In this document: one piece after another, positions 1 to 7,792 of the stretch
Position numbering within the stretch: the first letter of the stretch is position 1
Layout: each line of letters begins with the position of its first letter
Origin: an uncultured Oscillospiraceae bacterium
GTDB taxonomy: Bacteria > Bacillota > Clostridia > Oscillospirales > Acutalibacteraceae
Assembly: GCA_900549055.1 (NCBI GenBank)
Contig: URNB01000021.1
Coordinates: 1-24,564, forward strand
Reading direction: 5' to 3'
DNA: 24,564 nt
The notes under the pieces: generated by a model
The model's input: the letters and a program-made list of their open reading frames with translations, nothing else
Database searches by the model: none
What the model was told of the DNA's origin: nothing
Position numbers and translations under genes: made by a program

Positions 1-3
1 GCT

Positions 4-1011
4 ATGAATAAAACAGTTAAATGCGCAAAATTATACGGTATAGGCGATCTGCGGTATGATGAAGCGCCTTTTCCTGAATGCGGCGTCGATGAGGTTATAG
101 TGAAGGTGATGAGCTGCGGAATCTGCGGCAGCGATCTTGGCAGAGTATATGTTAAGGGAACCTACACCTTTCCGACTGTGATCGGGCATGAGTTTTCGGG
201 CAGGGTGGTATTCGATCCGCTCGGGCTGATGACAAACGAAAATGTATGCGTTTTTCCGCTTTTGCCCTGCTTTAAGTGCAAAAGCTGCAGTGAGGGGAAT
301 TACGCCACCTGTGAAAATTATGATTATTACGGCTCGCGGCGGGACGGCGGAATGACCGAATACATAGCTGTAAAGCGGTGGAACCTTGTAAAAATGCCGT
401 CCGGTTTAAGCTATGACGAGGGTGCGATGTGCGAGCCTGTATCGGTTGCGAGACACGCCGCCGGAAAGCTGAACATATCAAAAGGGGAGAGCGTTTTTAT
501 TTCGGGCGCGGGCCCAATAGGTCTTATAGCAGGGCAGTGGGCTGTGCTTTTCGGCGCAAAAAAAGTATATTATACCGATATCGACAAGCGAAAGCTTGAA
601 TTTGCGAAAACACTCGGCTTTTATGAGTGGGAAAACGGAACAGTTACCGATTGCGCGCTTGAGGGGACGGGGTATTCGGACGCTCTGCAAAAATGCCTTG
701 AGACGGTAAAGCCGCACGGAAGAATGGTGCTTATGGGAAACCCGGCGGGCGAAGTCACAATGTCACAAAATACATATTGGCAGATTCTCCGCAAGGAGCT
801 GTGTATAAACGGCACATGGAATTCATCTTATAATGACGTCGTTAACGACTGGCATGAAAGCATTACGGCAATGGCTGACGGCAAACTAAATGTCAAGCCG
901 CTTATCACGCACAAATTCCCGCTTTCTAAATGCAATACCGCATTCAAAATGATGAAGAACAAAACGGAATTTTACAATAAAGTAATTTTAAATATGCAGG
1001 GAGCAGATTAA
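4..1011 (+). CDS. Zinc-dependent polyol / sugar-phosphate dehydrogenase (GatD/sorbitol dehydrogenase-like)
   Basis: A 335-residue medium-chain zinc dehydrogenase, expected in the cytosol to oxidise a polyol or polyol phosphate to a keto sugar with NAD. Seen: catalytic zinc ligands C38, H62-E63 and E144; the structural zinc cluster C89, C92, C95, C103; a Rossmann motif GAGPIG at about 168-173; and an acidic residue, D192, at the end of the second Rossmann strand, which in this family favours NAD over NADP. The length is normal. The next gene starts 2 bases after the stop and is a hexulose-phosphate 3-epimerase, so the two are almost certainly co-transcribed. That context suggests a phosphorylated polyol such as galactitol-1-phosphate or a rarer hexitol phosphate (inference). 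The ATG sits at the left edge of the window, so upstream start signals cannot be checked. Confidence 0.85.
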   Translation: MNKTVKCAKLYGIGDLRYDEAPFPECGVDEVIVKVMSCGICGSDLGRVYVKGTYTFPTVIGHEFSGRVVFDPLGLMTNENVCVFPLLPCFKCKSCSEGNYATCENYDYYGSRRDGGMTEYIAVKRWNLVKMPSGLSYDEGAMCEPVSVARHAAGKLNISKGESVFISGAGPIGLIAGQWAVLFGAKKVYYTDIDKRKLEFAKTLGFYEWENGTVTDCALEGTGYSDALQKCLETVKPHGRMVLMGNPAGEVTMSQNTYWQILRKELCINGTWNSSYNDVVNDWHESITAMADGKLNVKPLITHKFPLSKCNTAFKMMKNKTEFYNKVILNMQGAD

Positions 1012-1013
1012 AC

Positions 1014-1682
1014 ATGAAAAAGAAAATTTCCCCGTCTGTCATATGCGCCGATTTTTTTGATTTGAAAAATTACATAAGGCAGTTTGAAGAAAGTAAGATC
1101 GATATGCTTCATGTTGATATTATGGACGGCAGCTTTGTGCCGAATTATACTCTCGGCACGGATTTTGTAAAGATACTCAAAGCCAATACTGCCATTCCGC
1201 TTGATATTCACCTAATGGTTGAAAATCCCGAAAGTAAGCTTGATTGGTTTCAATTATCTCCGGATGATTATGTAGCGGTGCACTGCGAATCGACTCCGCA
1301 CATTCATAAAGCGGTTGCGGCGGTGAAAAATAAGGGCTGCCGGGCTTTGGCGGCGCTTAACCCCGGCACGCCGATATGCGCGCTTGAAAATATTTTGGAC
1401 GATATTGACGGGGTGCTTGTTATGACCGTTGACCCCGGCTTTGCGGGACAGAAGCTCATACCCTCCGCCCTTGAAAAAATCAAAAAGCTTCGTGAATATC
1501 TTGATGAAAGGGGCTATGAAAATATTGAAATTGAGGTTGACGGAAATGTGAGCTTTCACAACGCGGCGCTTATGAACGAAATGGGCGCGAATATTTTTGT
1601 TTCGGGAACCTCTGGCGTATTTTCAAAGGACGGAACAATTAAAGAAAACATCGCAAAATTACGCGGTATTATAAGCGAATGA
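1014..1682 (+). CDS. Hexulose-phosphate 3-epimerase, AlsE-like (ribulose-phosphate 3-epimerase family)
   Basis: A 222-residue TIM-barrel epimerase. Seen: SPS near the start, H33-V-D35-I-M-D38 with the following FVPN, DIHLMV with H66, MTVDPGFAGQ around residue 139, and an EVDG motif near residue 175; these carry the metal ligands and acid/base pair of the ribulose-phosphate 3-epimerase family. The MTVDPGFAGQ wording and a C-terminal SGTSGVF resemble AlsE (D-allulose-6-phosphate 3-epimerase) more than housekeeping Rpe, which usually reads M-S-V-N-P-G-F-G-G-Q. Together with the polyol dehydrogenase 2 bases upstream, this points to a catabolic step that moves an unusual ketohexose phosphate towards fructose 6-phosphate (inference). 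The ribosome-binding site (AGGGAG) lies inside the end of the upstream gene. It could still be a second Rpe. Confidence 0.8.
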   Translation: MKKKISPSVICADFFDLKNYIRQFEESKIDMLHVDIMDGSFVPNYTLGTDFVKILKANTAIPLDIHLMVENPESKLDWFQLSPDDYVAVHCESTPHIHKAVAAVKNKGCRALAALNPGTPICALENILDDIDGVLVMTVDPGFAGQKLIPSALEKIKKLREYLDERGYENIEIEVDGNVSFHNAALMNEMGANIFVSGTSGVFSKDGTIKENIAKLRGIISE

Positions 1683-1720
1683 GGCTGCGGCGACCCCCTC
1701 TGCTTGCAAACGCAAAGGAA

Positions 1721-1750
1721 GGAAGCCTTTGGTCTGTACGGAAGCTATAG
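1721..1750 (+). repeat. Partial copy of intergenic repeat module B
   Basis: This carries GCCTTTGGTCTGTACGGAAG followed by CTATAG. The same string, with few changes, occurs at 6580-6607 in the same orientation and, reverse-complemented, at 11342-11367; a shorter piece is at 11676-11694. It is a truncated relative of the composite repeats described at those sites. The rest of 1683-1750 has no gene. Confidence 0.7.
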
Positions 1751-1761
1751 TTTTATTTTTT

Positions 1762-1788
1762 ATCGGCGATTTTACGCCGATTTTTTTA
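1762..1788 (+). terminator. Intrinsic terminator after the dehydrogenase-epimerase operon
   Basis: A perfect 7-bp stem, ATCGGCG / CGCCGAT, with a 6-base loop is followed by a run of T. It lies 80 bases after the epimerase stop and before the ctsR promoter, so it separates the two operons. Confidence 0.85.
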
Positions 1789-1826
1789 TTATTTGAAAAA
1801 AATTTTTAAAAAAATTGAAAAAAGTA

Positions 1827-1875
1827 TTTGACTTTTCCTGACTTTGGTGTATAATTATAGTCAGGAAAGGTCAAA
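1827..1875 (+). promoter_or_regulatory. ctsR operon promoter with two CtsR operators
   Basis: A sigma-A type promoter is visible: TTGACT (1828-1833), 16-base spacer, TATAAT (1850-1855). Two near-identical CtsR boxes overlap it. On the plus strand, AGTCAGGAAAGGTCAAA is at 1859-1875. On the minus strand, AGTCAGGAAAAGTCAAA is at 1827-1843 and covers the -35. The published CtsR consensus is a direct heptad repeat, RGTCAAA-NAN-RGTCAAA; each site here matches the second heptad fully and the first with two changes. Their inverted placement on both sides of the core promoter predicts tight autorepression by CtsR, relieved by heat or protein stress. Confidence 0.88.
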
Positions 1876-1889
1876 ATGAGGTGTAAGCT

Positions 1890-2345
1890 ATGAGAATGAG
1901 CGATTTAATAACACAGGAAATAATAAAAATGCTAAACGAGTCGGGTGCGAACACCGCCGAGATTCAGCGCAACGAGTTTGCCAATACCATCGGCTGTGCT
2001 CCGAGTCAGATAAATTATGTTCTTTCCTCACGATTTACGCCGGAGCACGGCTATATGATAGAAAGCCGACGCGGCGGCGGGGGATATATAAGAATAAGGC
2101 GTGTTGTTATGAGCCATACCTCTGCGCTCATGCACATTATAAATTCCATAGGCGGCGCGGTAGACCCGATGACGACGAGAATTATTCTTGAAAACTGTAT
2201 AGAATCGGGGATAATATCGCCGGATGCGGCGAAGCTTATTGCCACGGCAGTATCTGCTGCTGTTTTGCAGGCGGTGCCGGTCGAATACCGCGATACCTTA
2301 AGAGCGGCGCTTTTAAAACAGCTGCTGCTCACACAAATAAAATAA
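1890..2345 (+). CDS. ctsR: CtsR, class III stress gene repressor
   Basis: A 151-residue transcription repressor that binds heptad-repeat operators upstream of clp genes. Seen: an N-terminal helix-turn-helix around residues 15-45, and the glycine-rich wing RRGGGGYIRIRR (about 60-71), the signature of CtsR that enters the DNA minor groove and acts as the heat sensor. The C-terminal half is the helical dimer and McsB-contact domain. The start is set by GAGGTG seven bases before the ATG. It is the first gene of ctsR-mcsA-mcsB-clpC and has two matching operators on its own promoter, so it should repress itself and the whole operon. Confidence 0.95.
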   Translation: MRMSDLITQEIIKMLNESGANTAEIQRNEFANTIGCAPSQINYVLSSRFTPEHGYMIESRRGGGGYIRIRRVVMSHTSALMHIINSIGGAVDPMTTRIILENCIESGIISPDAAKLIATAVSAAVLQAVPVEYRDTLRAALLKQLLLTQIK

Positions 2346-2360
2346 CAAGGAGCGATTTTT

Positions 2361-2858
2361 ATGCTATGTGATAAATGCGGAAAAAACAATGCAACAACGC
2401 ATATTAAACAGATAATAAACGGCGTGGTGACAGAGCGCAATCTTTGCAGCAGCTGTGCCGCGGAGGAGGGGTACTCGAAATTCCCGCACGGCGGGCTTGC
2501 GGATATGTTAGCCTCGATGTTCGGGGATATTTCAGGACTCGGAACAGAAGCTGACGAGACCCGCTGCCCGGTTTGCGGCTCAAGATTTTCGGATATTGCC
2601 GAAACCGGCAAGGCGGGCTGCGCCGAGTGCTACAACACCTTTTACAGCGAGCTGCTGCCTTACCTTAAAAGGGTGCACGGCAGCGTAAAGCATGTCGGCA
2701 AGGTGCCTAACAGCGCGCCGCTTGCCGTTAAACCGCAGGCGGAAACGGCGGATACCTTAAGGCTGGAGCTTAACCGCCTTGTAAGCGAGGAGCGCTTTGA
2801 AGAGGCGGCGGTTGTAAGGGATAAGATTAAGAAACTGGAGGAGACGGAAAATGAGTAG
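2361..2858 (+). CDS. mcsA: McsA, zinc-binding activator of the arginine kinase McsB
   Basis: A 165-residue adaptor. Seen: CxxC pairs at the N-terminus (C3/C6 and the CSSC near residue 29) and a second set (C-P-V-C and C-A-E-C near residues 71-95), giving two treble-clef-like zinc sites. A C-terminal UVR motif (L-x-x-L-V-x-x-E-x-F-E-x-A-A-x-x-R-D-x-I) follows at about 133-160. In the family, McsA binds and activates McsB and helps deliver substrates and CtsR to ClpC. It starts 15 bases after ctsR behind AAGGAG, and its last 8 bases overlap mcsB, consistent with translational coupling and a fixed partner ratio. Confidence 0.93.
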   Translation: MLCDKCGKNNATTHIKQIINGVVTERNLCSSCAAEEGYSKFPHGGLADMLASMFGDISGLGTEADETRCPVCGSRFSDIAETGKAGCAECYNTFYSELLPYLKRVHGSVKHVGKVPNSAPLAVKPQAETADTLRLELNRLVSEERFEEAAVVRDKIKKLEETENE

Positions 2859-3858
2859 CTGGTATACAACTCATGCGCCCGAGGACGATATTGCCGTAAG
2901 CACGAGAATAAGGCTGGCTCGGAATTTATCGGGCTTGCCTTTTCCCGCGAGAATGACCCCCGAGCAGCGCAAGGAGCTTAATTTAAAGGTAAAAAACGCC
3001 GTGCTTCAAAGCAACACTCCGTTTGCGAAAAGCCTTAAATATATTGATATGGCGGATGTTCCGCAAACCGAAATTGCAGCGATGGTGGAGCGCCACATAA
3101 TAAGCCCCGAATTTGCCGAGGAAAACGCCGACCGCGCAATAATTATTTCGGCAGACGAGAGCATAAGTATTATGATAGGCGAGGAGGACCATGTAAGAAT
3201 ACAGGTGATTTTAGGCGGCTTGCAGCTTGAAAAGGCATATGATACCGCAGAGCAGCTTGATTCGCTGCTTTATAACGAGCTGCACTTTGCCTTTGACCGC
3301 AGCTTGGGCTTTTTAACCGAGTGCCCCACCAATTTGGGCACGGGGTTGAGAGCTTCGGTTATGCTGCACCTGCCCGTGACCGAATCAAACGGCGAAATAT
3401 CATCCATTGCCGAAACGGTGGGCAAAATAGGCTTTACCGTTCGCGGAATGTACGGCGAGGGCACAAAGGCAAGCGCCTCGATGTATCAGGTCTCAAATCA
3501 GATAACCCTCGGAATCAGCGAGAAGAACGCGATAGATAACCTTAAAATAATAACCGCGCAGCTGATAGATAAGGAACGCAAGGCGAGAAACGGTCTCAAC
3601 AAAATAAAGCTTGAGGATATGTGCTTCAGGGCGCTCGGTACGCTGCAAAACAGCCGCATATTATCGAGCAAGGAAATGATGGATTTACTGTCGCGGATTA
3701 AACTCGGCATAAGTATGGGCATAATCAAAACGGATGCTCTTCCCATAAAGCTGTTTATAGAGGGTCAGCCCAATATGCTGATGAAGAAATACGGGCAGCT
3801 TGAACCCGAAGAACGCGATATATACCGCGCCGCCTTTATTCGCGACGCATTAAAATAA
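2851..3858 (+). CDS. mcsB: McsB, protein arginine kinase
   Basis: A 335-residue kinase of the phosphagen (guanido) kinase fold. It phosphorylates arginine residues on misfolded proteins and on CtsR, tagging them for ClpCP. Seen: an N-terminal STRIRLARN motif, the active-site stretch ECPTNLGTGLRASV near residues 155-168 with the conserved cysteine, and the RGMYGEGT segment around 195. Length is close to the Bacillus protein. It overlaps mcsA by 8 bases, and 42 bases separate it from clpC, with no terminator visible. Confidence 0.95.
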   Translation: MSSWYTTHAPEDDIAVSTRIRLARNLSGLPFPARMTPEQRKELNLKVKNAVLQSNTPFAKSLKYIDMADVPQTEIAAMVERHIISPEFAEENADRAIIISADESISIMIGEEDHVRIQVILGGLQLEKAYDTAEQLDSLLYNELHFAFDRSLGFLTECPTNLGTGLRASVMLHLPVTESNGEISSIAETVGKIGFTVRGMYGEGTKASASMYQVSNQITLGISEKNAIDNLKIITAQLIDKERKARNGLNKIKLEDMCFRALGTLQNSRILSSKEMMDLLSRIKLGISMGIIKTDALPIKLFIEGQPNMLMKKYGQLEPEERDIYRAAFIRDALK

Positions 3859-3900
3859 AAAACTAAAATCTTAAAAACCCGATAAGGGAGGTTACATTTT

Positions 3901-6357
3901 ATGAAATACAATTTTAACGGATTCACTACAAAGGCAAACGAGGCTTTAAATCAGGCTATCGGCTCTGCCGAACAATTGGGTCACACCTATGTGGGCAGCG
4001 AGCATTTGCTTTTGGGACTTTTGAAAATAGGCACCGGCGTTGCGGCGGCGGTGCTTAACAAAAACGGAATAACCGCAGAAAATATTGAGGAGCTGATCCG
4101 CGCGAATATAGGCTGCGGCACCGTTACAAGGCTTTCGCCCGATTACTTTACGCCGCGCGCAAAGCGGGTTATTGAAACCGCCATGGCGGGCTGCGCGAAT
4201 ATGGGCAAAAAATATGTGGGAACGGAGCATTTGCTCATAGGCATTTTAAGCGAGGGCGATAACTACGCAATACGCTTTATTAACGAGCTGGGCGTGGACG
4301 CGGCTGCCCTTACCACCGAGGCGCTTAAAGCCTCGGGCATTGACCCGGAGGACACACAAAGCGTAAACGCTGCAGGTACTGCAAGCGACGACGCCGACCC
4401 CAAAGCCCCCACGCTTGTCAAGTACGGCAGAGACTTGACCGCAGCTGCAAAGAAGGGCAAAATTGACCCTGTTATAGGCAGAGAAAAGGAGATAGAAAGG
4501 GTAATTCAAATTCTTTGCCGCCGCACCAAAAACAACCCATGCTTAATAGGTGAGCCGGGCGTCGGTAAAACCGCTATTGTTGAGGGCTTGGCGCAGAAAA
4601 TAGCCTCGGGTGATGTGCCCGATATTCTTGAAAACAAGCGCGTTTTCACCCTTGACCTTACGGGAATGGTGGCGGGCACCAAATACCGCGGCGATTTTGA
4701 GGAAAGAATTAAATCGGTAATAGATGAGGTTACAAAATCGGGTAACATCATACTCTTTATAGATGAGGTTCATACCATTATAGGCGCGGGCTCTGCCGAG
4801 GGCTCGACCGACGCGGCTAATATACTTAAGCCTGCATTGGCGCGCGGTGAATTTCAGCTTATAGGCGCTACCACAATTGCCGAGTACCGCAAGAATATTG
4901 AAAAGGATTCAGCCCTTGAGCGCCGTTTCCAGCCGGTAAATGTGGCAGAACCCAGCGAAGAAGACGCAGTGCTTATTCTTAAAGGCTTAAAGGATAAATA
5001 TGAGGCGCACCACAAGGTAAAAATTACCGACGCGGCTATTGAGGCGGCGGTAAAGCTTTCAGCCCGCTATATAAGCGACAGATTTTTGCCCGATAAGGCG
5101 ATAGATTTAATAGATGAGGCGGCATCCCGCGTGCGTCTTACCGCAAGTGCCGCGCCTGCGGAGCTTAAAGAGCTTGAAGAAAAAATCGCCAATACCGAGG
5201 CGGAAAAGGACGAGGCTGTAAATTCGCAGGAATTTGAGCGCGCCGCCGCTTTAAGGGACAGCGAGAATAAGCTTAAGGACGAATACAAGCAGGCAAAGGA
5301 AAGTTGGCGCAGAGAAAGCAGCCACTCGGGCGGCGAGGTAGGCGAAGAGGAAATCGCCGAAATAGTATCAAGCTGGACGGGTGTTCCCGTGGCGCAGCTT
5401 ACCGAGGAAGAAAGCGCAAGGCTTTTGCGGCTTGAAGATGAACTGCACCGCAGAATAGTGGGGCAGGATGAAGCCGTAACTGCCGTTGCAAAGGCAATAC
5501 GCCGCGGCAGGGTAGGGCTTAAAGACCCGAAGCGCCCCATAGGCTCGTTTATATTCTTAGGGCCTACGGGTGTAGGTAAAACCGAGCTTTGCAAGGCGCT
5601 GGCGGAGGCTATGTTCGGCAGCGAAAATATGATGATAAGGCTTGATATGTCCGAATATATGGAAAAGCACACGGTTTCCCGCCTTGTGGGTTCGCCTCCC
5701 GGATATGTCGGCTTTGAGGAGGGCGGTCAGCTTACCGAAAAGGTAAGGCGCAACCCCTATTCGGTAATTCTTTTCGATGAAATCGAAAAGGCGCACCCCG
5801 ATGTTTTCAATATGCTTTTGCAGATACTTGAAGACGGCATACTGACCGATTCGCAAGGCAGACGCGTTGACTTTAAGAATACGGTCATCATTATGACCTC
5901 AAATGTCGGCGCACGGCTTATAACCGATAAAAAGGTGTCGTTCGGGTTCGGCGACGCAGACGAAAGCTCGGACACCAAGGATGTTAAAGAGGCGGTGCTC
6001 GGTGAGCTGCGGGGTACTTTCCGTCCCGAATTTTTGAACCGTGTGGACGATATTATAGTATTCTCAAAGCTTAATAAGGAGCAGATTGCCGAAATAGCGG
6101 ATAAGATGCTTTCAGGACTTAAAAAACGCCTTGAAGCGCTTAATATAACCCTTAACTTTGATGAAAAGGTTAAATACGCGCTTGCCGAAAAGGGCTTTGA
6201 CCCCGTTTACGGCGCGCGCCCGCTCCGCCGTGAAATTCAGAATAAAATTGAAGACGCCTTGAGCGAGAAGATACTTGATTCAAGCATTAAAAACGGCGAC
6301 ACGGTGCTTTGCACCGAGCAGGACGGTAAATTTGATTTCACCGTTCAGGGCGGATGA
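3901..6357 (+). CDS. clpC: ClpC, AAA+ unfoldase of the ClpCP protease
   Basis: An 818-residue ATP-driven unfoldase that feeds arginine-phosphorylated or adaptor-bound proteins to ClpP. Seen in order: a double Clp-N repeat (about 1-145); the first AAA+ module with Walker A GEPGVGKT at 217-224 and Walker B-like LFIDEVHT near 280-287; a middle domain with a UVR-like motif (FERAAALRD, about 443-451) that distinguishes ClpC from ClpA; a second Walker A GPTGVGKT at 554-561 with Walker B LFDEIEKAH; and the C-terminal Clp-B small domain ending about residue 810. The start is supported by GGGAGG seven bases upstream. It is the last gene of the CtsR operon. No clear intrinsic terminator follows; a repeat element does. 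Confidence 0.96.
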   Translation: MKYNFNGFTTKANEALNQAIGSAEQLGHTYVGSEHLLLGLLKIGTGVAAAVLNKNGITAENIEELIRANIGCGTVTRLSPDYFTPRAKRVIETAMAGCANMGKKYVGTEHLLIGILSEGDNYAIRFINELGVDAAALTTEALKASGIDPEDTQSVNAAGTASDDADPKAPTLVKYGRDLTAAAKKGKIDPVIGREKEIERVIQILCRRTKNNPCLIGEPGVGKTAIVEGLAQKIASGDVPDILENKRVFTLDLTGMVAGTKYRGDFEERIKSVIDEVTKSGNIILFIDEVHTIIGAGSAEGSTDAANILKPALARGEFQLIGATTIAEYRKNIEKDSALERRFQPVNVAEPSEEDAVLILKGLKDKYEAHHKVKITDAAIEAAVKLSARYISDRFLPDKAIDLIDEAASRVRLTASAAPAELKELEEKIANTEAEKDEAVNSQEFERAAALRDSENKLKDEYKQAKESWRRESSHSGGEVGEEEIAEIVSSWTGVPVAQLTEEESARLLRLEDELHRRIVGQDEAVTAVAKAIRRGRVGLKDPKRPIGSFIFLGPTGVGKTELCKALAEAMFGSENMMIRLDMSEYMEKHTVSRLVGSPPGYVGFEEGGQLTEKVRRNPYSVILFDEIEKAHPDVFNMLLQILEDGILTDSQGRRVDFKNTVIIMTSNVGARLITDKKVSFGFGDADESSDTKDVKEAVLGELRGTFRPEFLNRVDDIIVFSKLNKEQIAEIADKMLSGLKKRLEALNITLNFDEKVKYALAEKGFDPVYGARPLRREIQNKIEDALSEKILDSSIKNGDTVLCTEQDGKFDFTVQGG

Positions 6358-6370
6358 AAGCTTTGAACAA

Positions 6371-6652
6371 ACCTCTGCCTCCCCGGTGTAAGGGTGCGGG
6401 TGTCCGTTGGACACCTCTGCAAAGCAGAAGCACCGACCGAGGCGGCAGCCGTATGGCTGACGGAAGGGTTGGTACAGGCTAAGCCAAATTGAAAATTGAA
6501 AATTGAAAATTTAAATGAATGCCACTCAGTCAACTTCGTGACATCTTCTCACACTGTGAGGAGTCACCCTCGTCAGAGGGAGCCTTTGGTTTGTGCGGAA
6601 GCTATGATTTTGCACATCTAATATCTACCTTCTAAAATCTAATATCTAAATT
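6371..6652 (+). repeat. Composite intergenic repeat, copy 1 (modules A-spacer-B)
   Basis: This 342-base gene-free gap is largely a repeat. Module A (6377-6451) matches the reverse complement of 11595-11669 at 72 of 75 positions by eye, and holds small palindromes (GTGTCC..GGACAC and TCTGC..GCAGA). A middle block (ACTTCGTGACATCT.. near 6533-6570) matches the reverse complement of about 11390-11415. Module B (6578-6652) matches the reverse complement of 11303-11369. Between A and the middle block is a short tandem of ATTGAAAA (about 6487-6513), and the tail is a simple ATCTAA-type repeat. No coding potential is seen. It resembles non-autonomous dispersed intergenic repeats (MITE/REP-like); no transposase is linked. 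Confidence 0.8.
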
Positions 6653-6653
6653 A

Positions 6654-6681
6654 AAAAACCGCCGCATAAGCGACGGTTTTT
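6654..6681 (-). terminator. Intrinsic terminator for the tsaE-tsaB-rpiB-upp operon
   Basis: An inverted repeat AAAAACCGCCGC / GCGACGGTTTTT, with one mismatch and a 4-base loop, has A and T runs on its outer flanks, so it can work in both directions. It lies 18 bases beyond the upp stop, just at the edge of repeat module B. Confidence 0.85.
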
Positions 6682-6699
6682 AATGTTTTATGAGATTTA

Positions 6700-7332
6700 T
6701 TATTTAGTTCCGAAAATGCGGTCGCCGGCGTCTCCGAGACCGGGAACAATGTAGCAGTGCTCGTTCAGGTGATCGTCAAGTCCCGCGCAGTAAACCGGTA
6801 CGTCGGGGTGAGCAGCGGTGAAAGCCTCAATTCCCTCGGGGGCGGCTATAATGCACATAAACTTAATGCGCTTGGGGTTGAATTCCTTGATTCTCGCAAC
6901 TGCGTCAATAGCGCTGCCGCCCGTTGCAAGCATGGGGTCAAGCACAAAAACATCGCGCTCGTTAAGGTCGGCGGGAAGCTTGCAGTAGTAATCAACAGGC
7001 TTGTGGGTTTCGGGGTCGCGGTACATGCCTATATGACCGACCTTGGCTGCCGGGATAAGGCTTAAAACGCCGTCAACCATTCCGAGTCCCGCTCTTAAAA
7101 TCGGCACGAACGCCATTTTTCTGCCGGCGAGCTTTTTGGTTTTGGCAGTGGTTATCGGGGTCTTTATCTCAACCTCGGTGAGCGGAAGGTCTCTTGTGGA
7201 TTCATAGCACATAAGCATTGCAATCTCGCTTACAAGCTCGCGGAACTGCTTTGAGCCTGTTTTTTCGTCGCGGAGGATGGAAAGCTTATGCTGAATAAGC
7301 GGATGATCCATAATAAATACATTATCTTTCAT
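6700..7332 (-). CDS. upp: Uracil phosphoribosyltransferase
   Basis: A 210-residue enzyme converting uracil and PRPP to UMP (pyrimidine salvage). Seen: the N-terminal HPLIQHKLSILRD motif typical of Upp, PILRAGLGMVDG in the middle, and the PRPP-binding loop DPMLATGGSA near residues 129-138. The start is placed at the ATG preceded by AAAGGAG with 8 bases between; an ATG 33 bases further upstream lacks a comparable site and would add 11 residues absent from the usual 209-residue family. It is the last gene of the minus-strand operon, 13 bases after the rpiB stop. Confidence 0.95.
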   Translation of the reverse strand: MKDNVFIMDHPLIQHKLSILRDEKTGSKQFRELVSEIAMLMCYESTRDLPLTEVEIKTPITTAKTKKLAGRKMAFVPILRAGLGMVDGVLSLIPAAKVGHIGMYRDPETHKPVDYYCKLPADLNERDVFVLDPMLATGGSAIDAVARIKEFNPKRIKFMCIIAAPEGIEAFTAAHPDVPVYCAGLDDHLNEHCYIVPGLGDAGDRIFGTK

Positions 7333-7345
7333 TTTTGCTGCTCCT

Positions 7346-7792
7346 TTAAGAATTTGATTTTTCAATTTCGGTTATCATATCAATGCGTCTTTGGTGGCGT
7401 CCGCCCTCAAATTCGGTATTGACGAAAATATCGCACAGCTCAAGCGCAGTGCCGATTCCTATTACTCTGCCTCCGAGGCATAAAATATTGGAATTGTTGT
7501 GAAGACGGGTATATTTTGCGGAAAAATGCTCGCTGCAGGCAGCGGCGCGTATGCCGTTTACCTTATTTGCCGCAAGCGACATTCCGATTCCGGTTCCGCA
7601 AACCAGTATTCCCAGCTCGTTTTCGCCGTTTTTAATGCTGTTTGCCACCTTGAGCGCTATTTCGGGGTAATCGACCGACTTATTTTCATATATGCCGAAA
7701 TCTTCAACCTCAAAGCCCTCGGATTTTAAATGCTCCGCTATTGCGTTTTTATGCTCCAATCCGCCGTGATCGCAGCCTACCGCTATTTTCAT
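7346..7792 (-). CDS. rpiB: Ribose-5-phosphate isomerase B
   Basis: A 148-residue RpiB/LacAB-type isomerase that interconverts ribose 5-phosphate and ribulose 5-phosphate. Seen: MKIAVGCDHGG at the start with the D8-H9 pair, and LVCGTGIGMSLAANK around 63-77, which contains the catalytic cysteine and phosphate loop. The length is normal. Its ATG overlaps the tsaB stop in an ATGA junction, and its ribosome-binding site GAGGTGA lies within the end of tsaB, so translation is coupled. Supply of ribose phosphate, and hence PRPP, fits its place beside upp. Confidence 0.95.
   Translation of the reverse strand: MKIAVGCDHGGLEHKNAIAEHLKSEGFEVEDFGIYENKSVDYPEIALKVANSIKNGENELGILVCGTGIGMSLAANKVNGIRAAACSEHFSAKYTRLHNNSNILCLGGRVIGIGTALELCDIFVNTEFEGGRHQRRIDMITEIEKSNS

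Noticed and set aside
2051..2611. A 186-codon antisense frame across ctsR and mcsA
   Set aside because: Antisense to two certain genes, low-complexity translation, no start signals.
6371..6652. CRISPR-like or coding content in the repeat region
   Set aside because: No regular repeat-spacer spacing exists; the short tandem ATTGAAAA units are contiguous, and the open frames are short and match the inverted non-coding copy.
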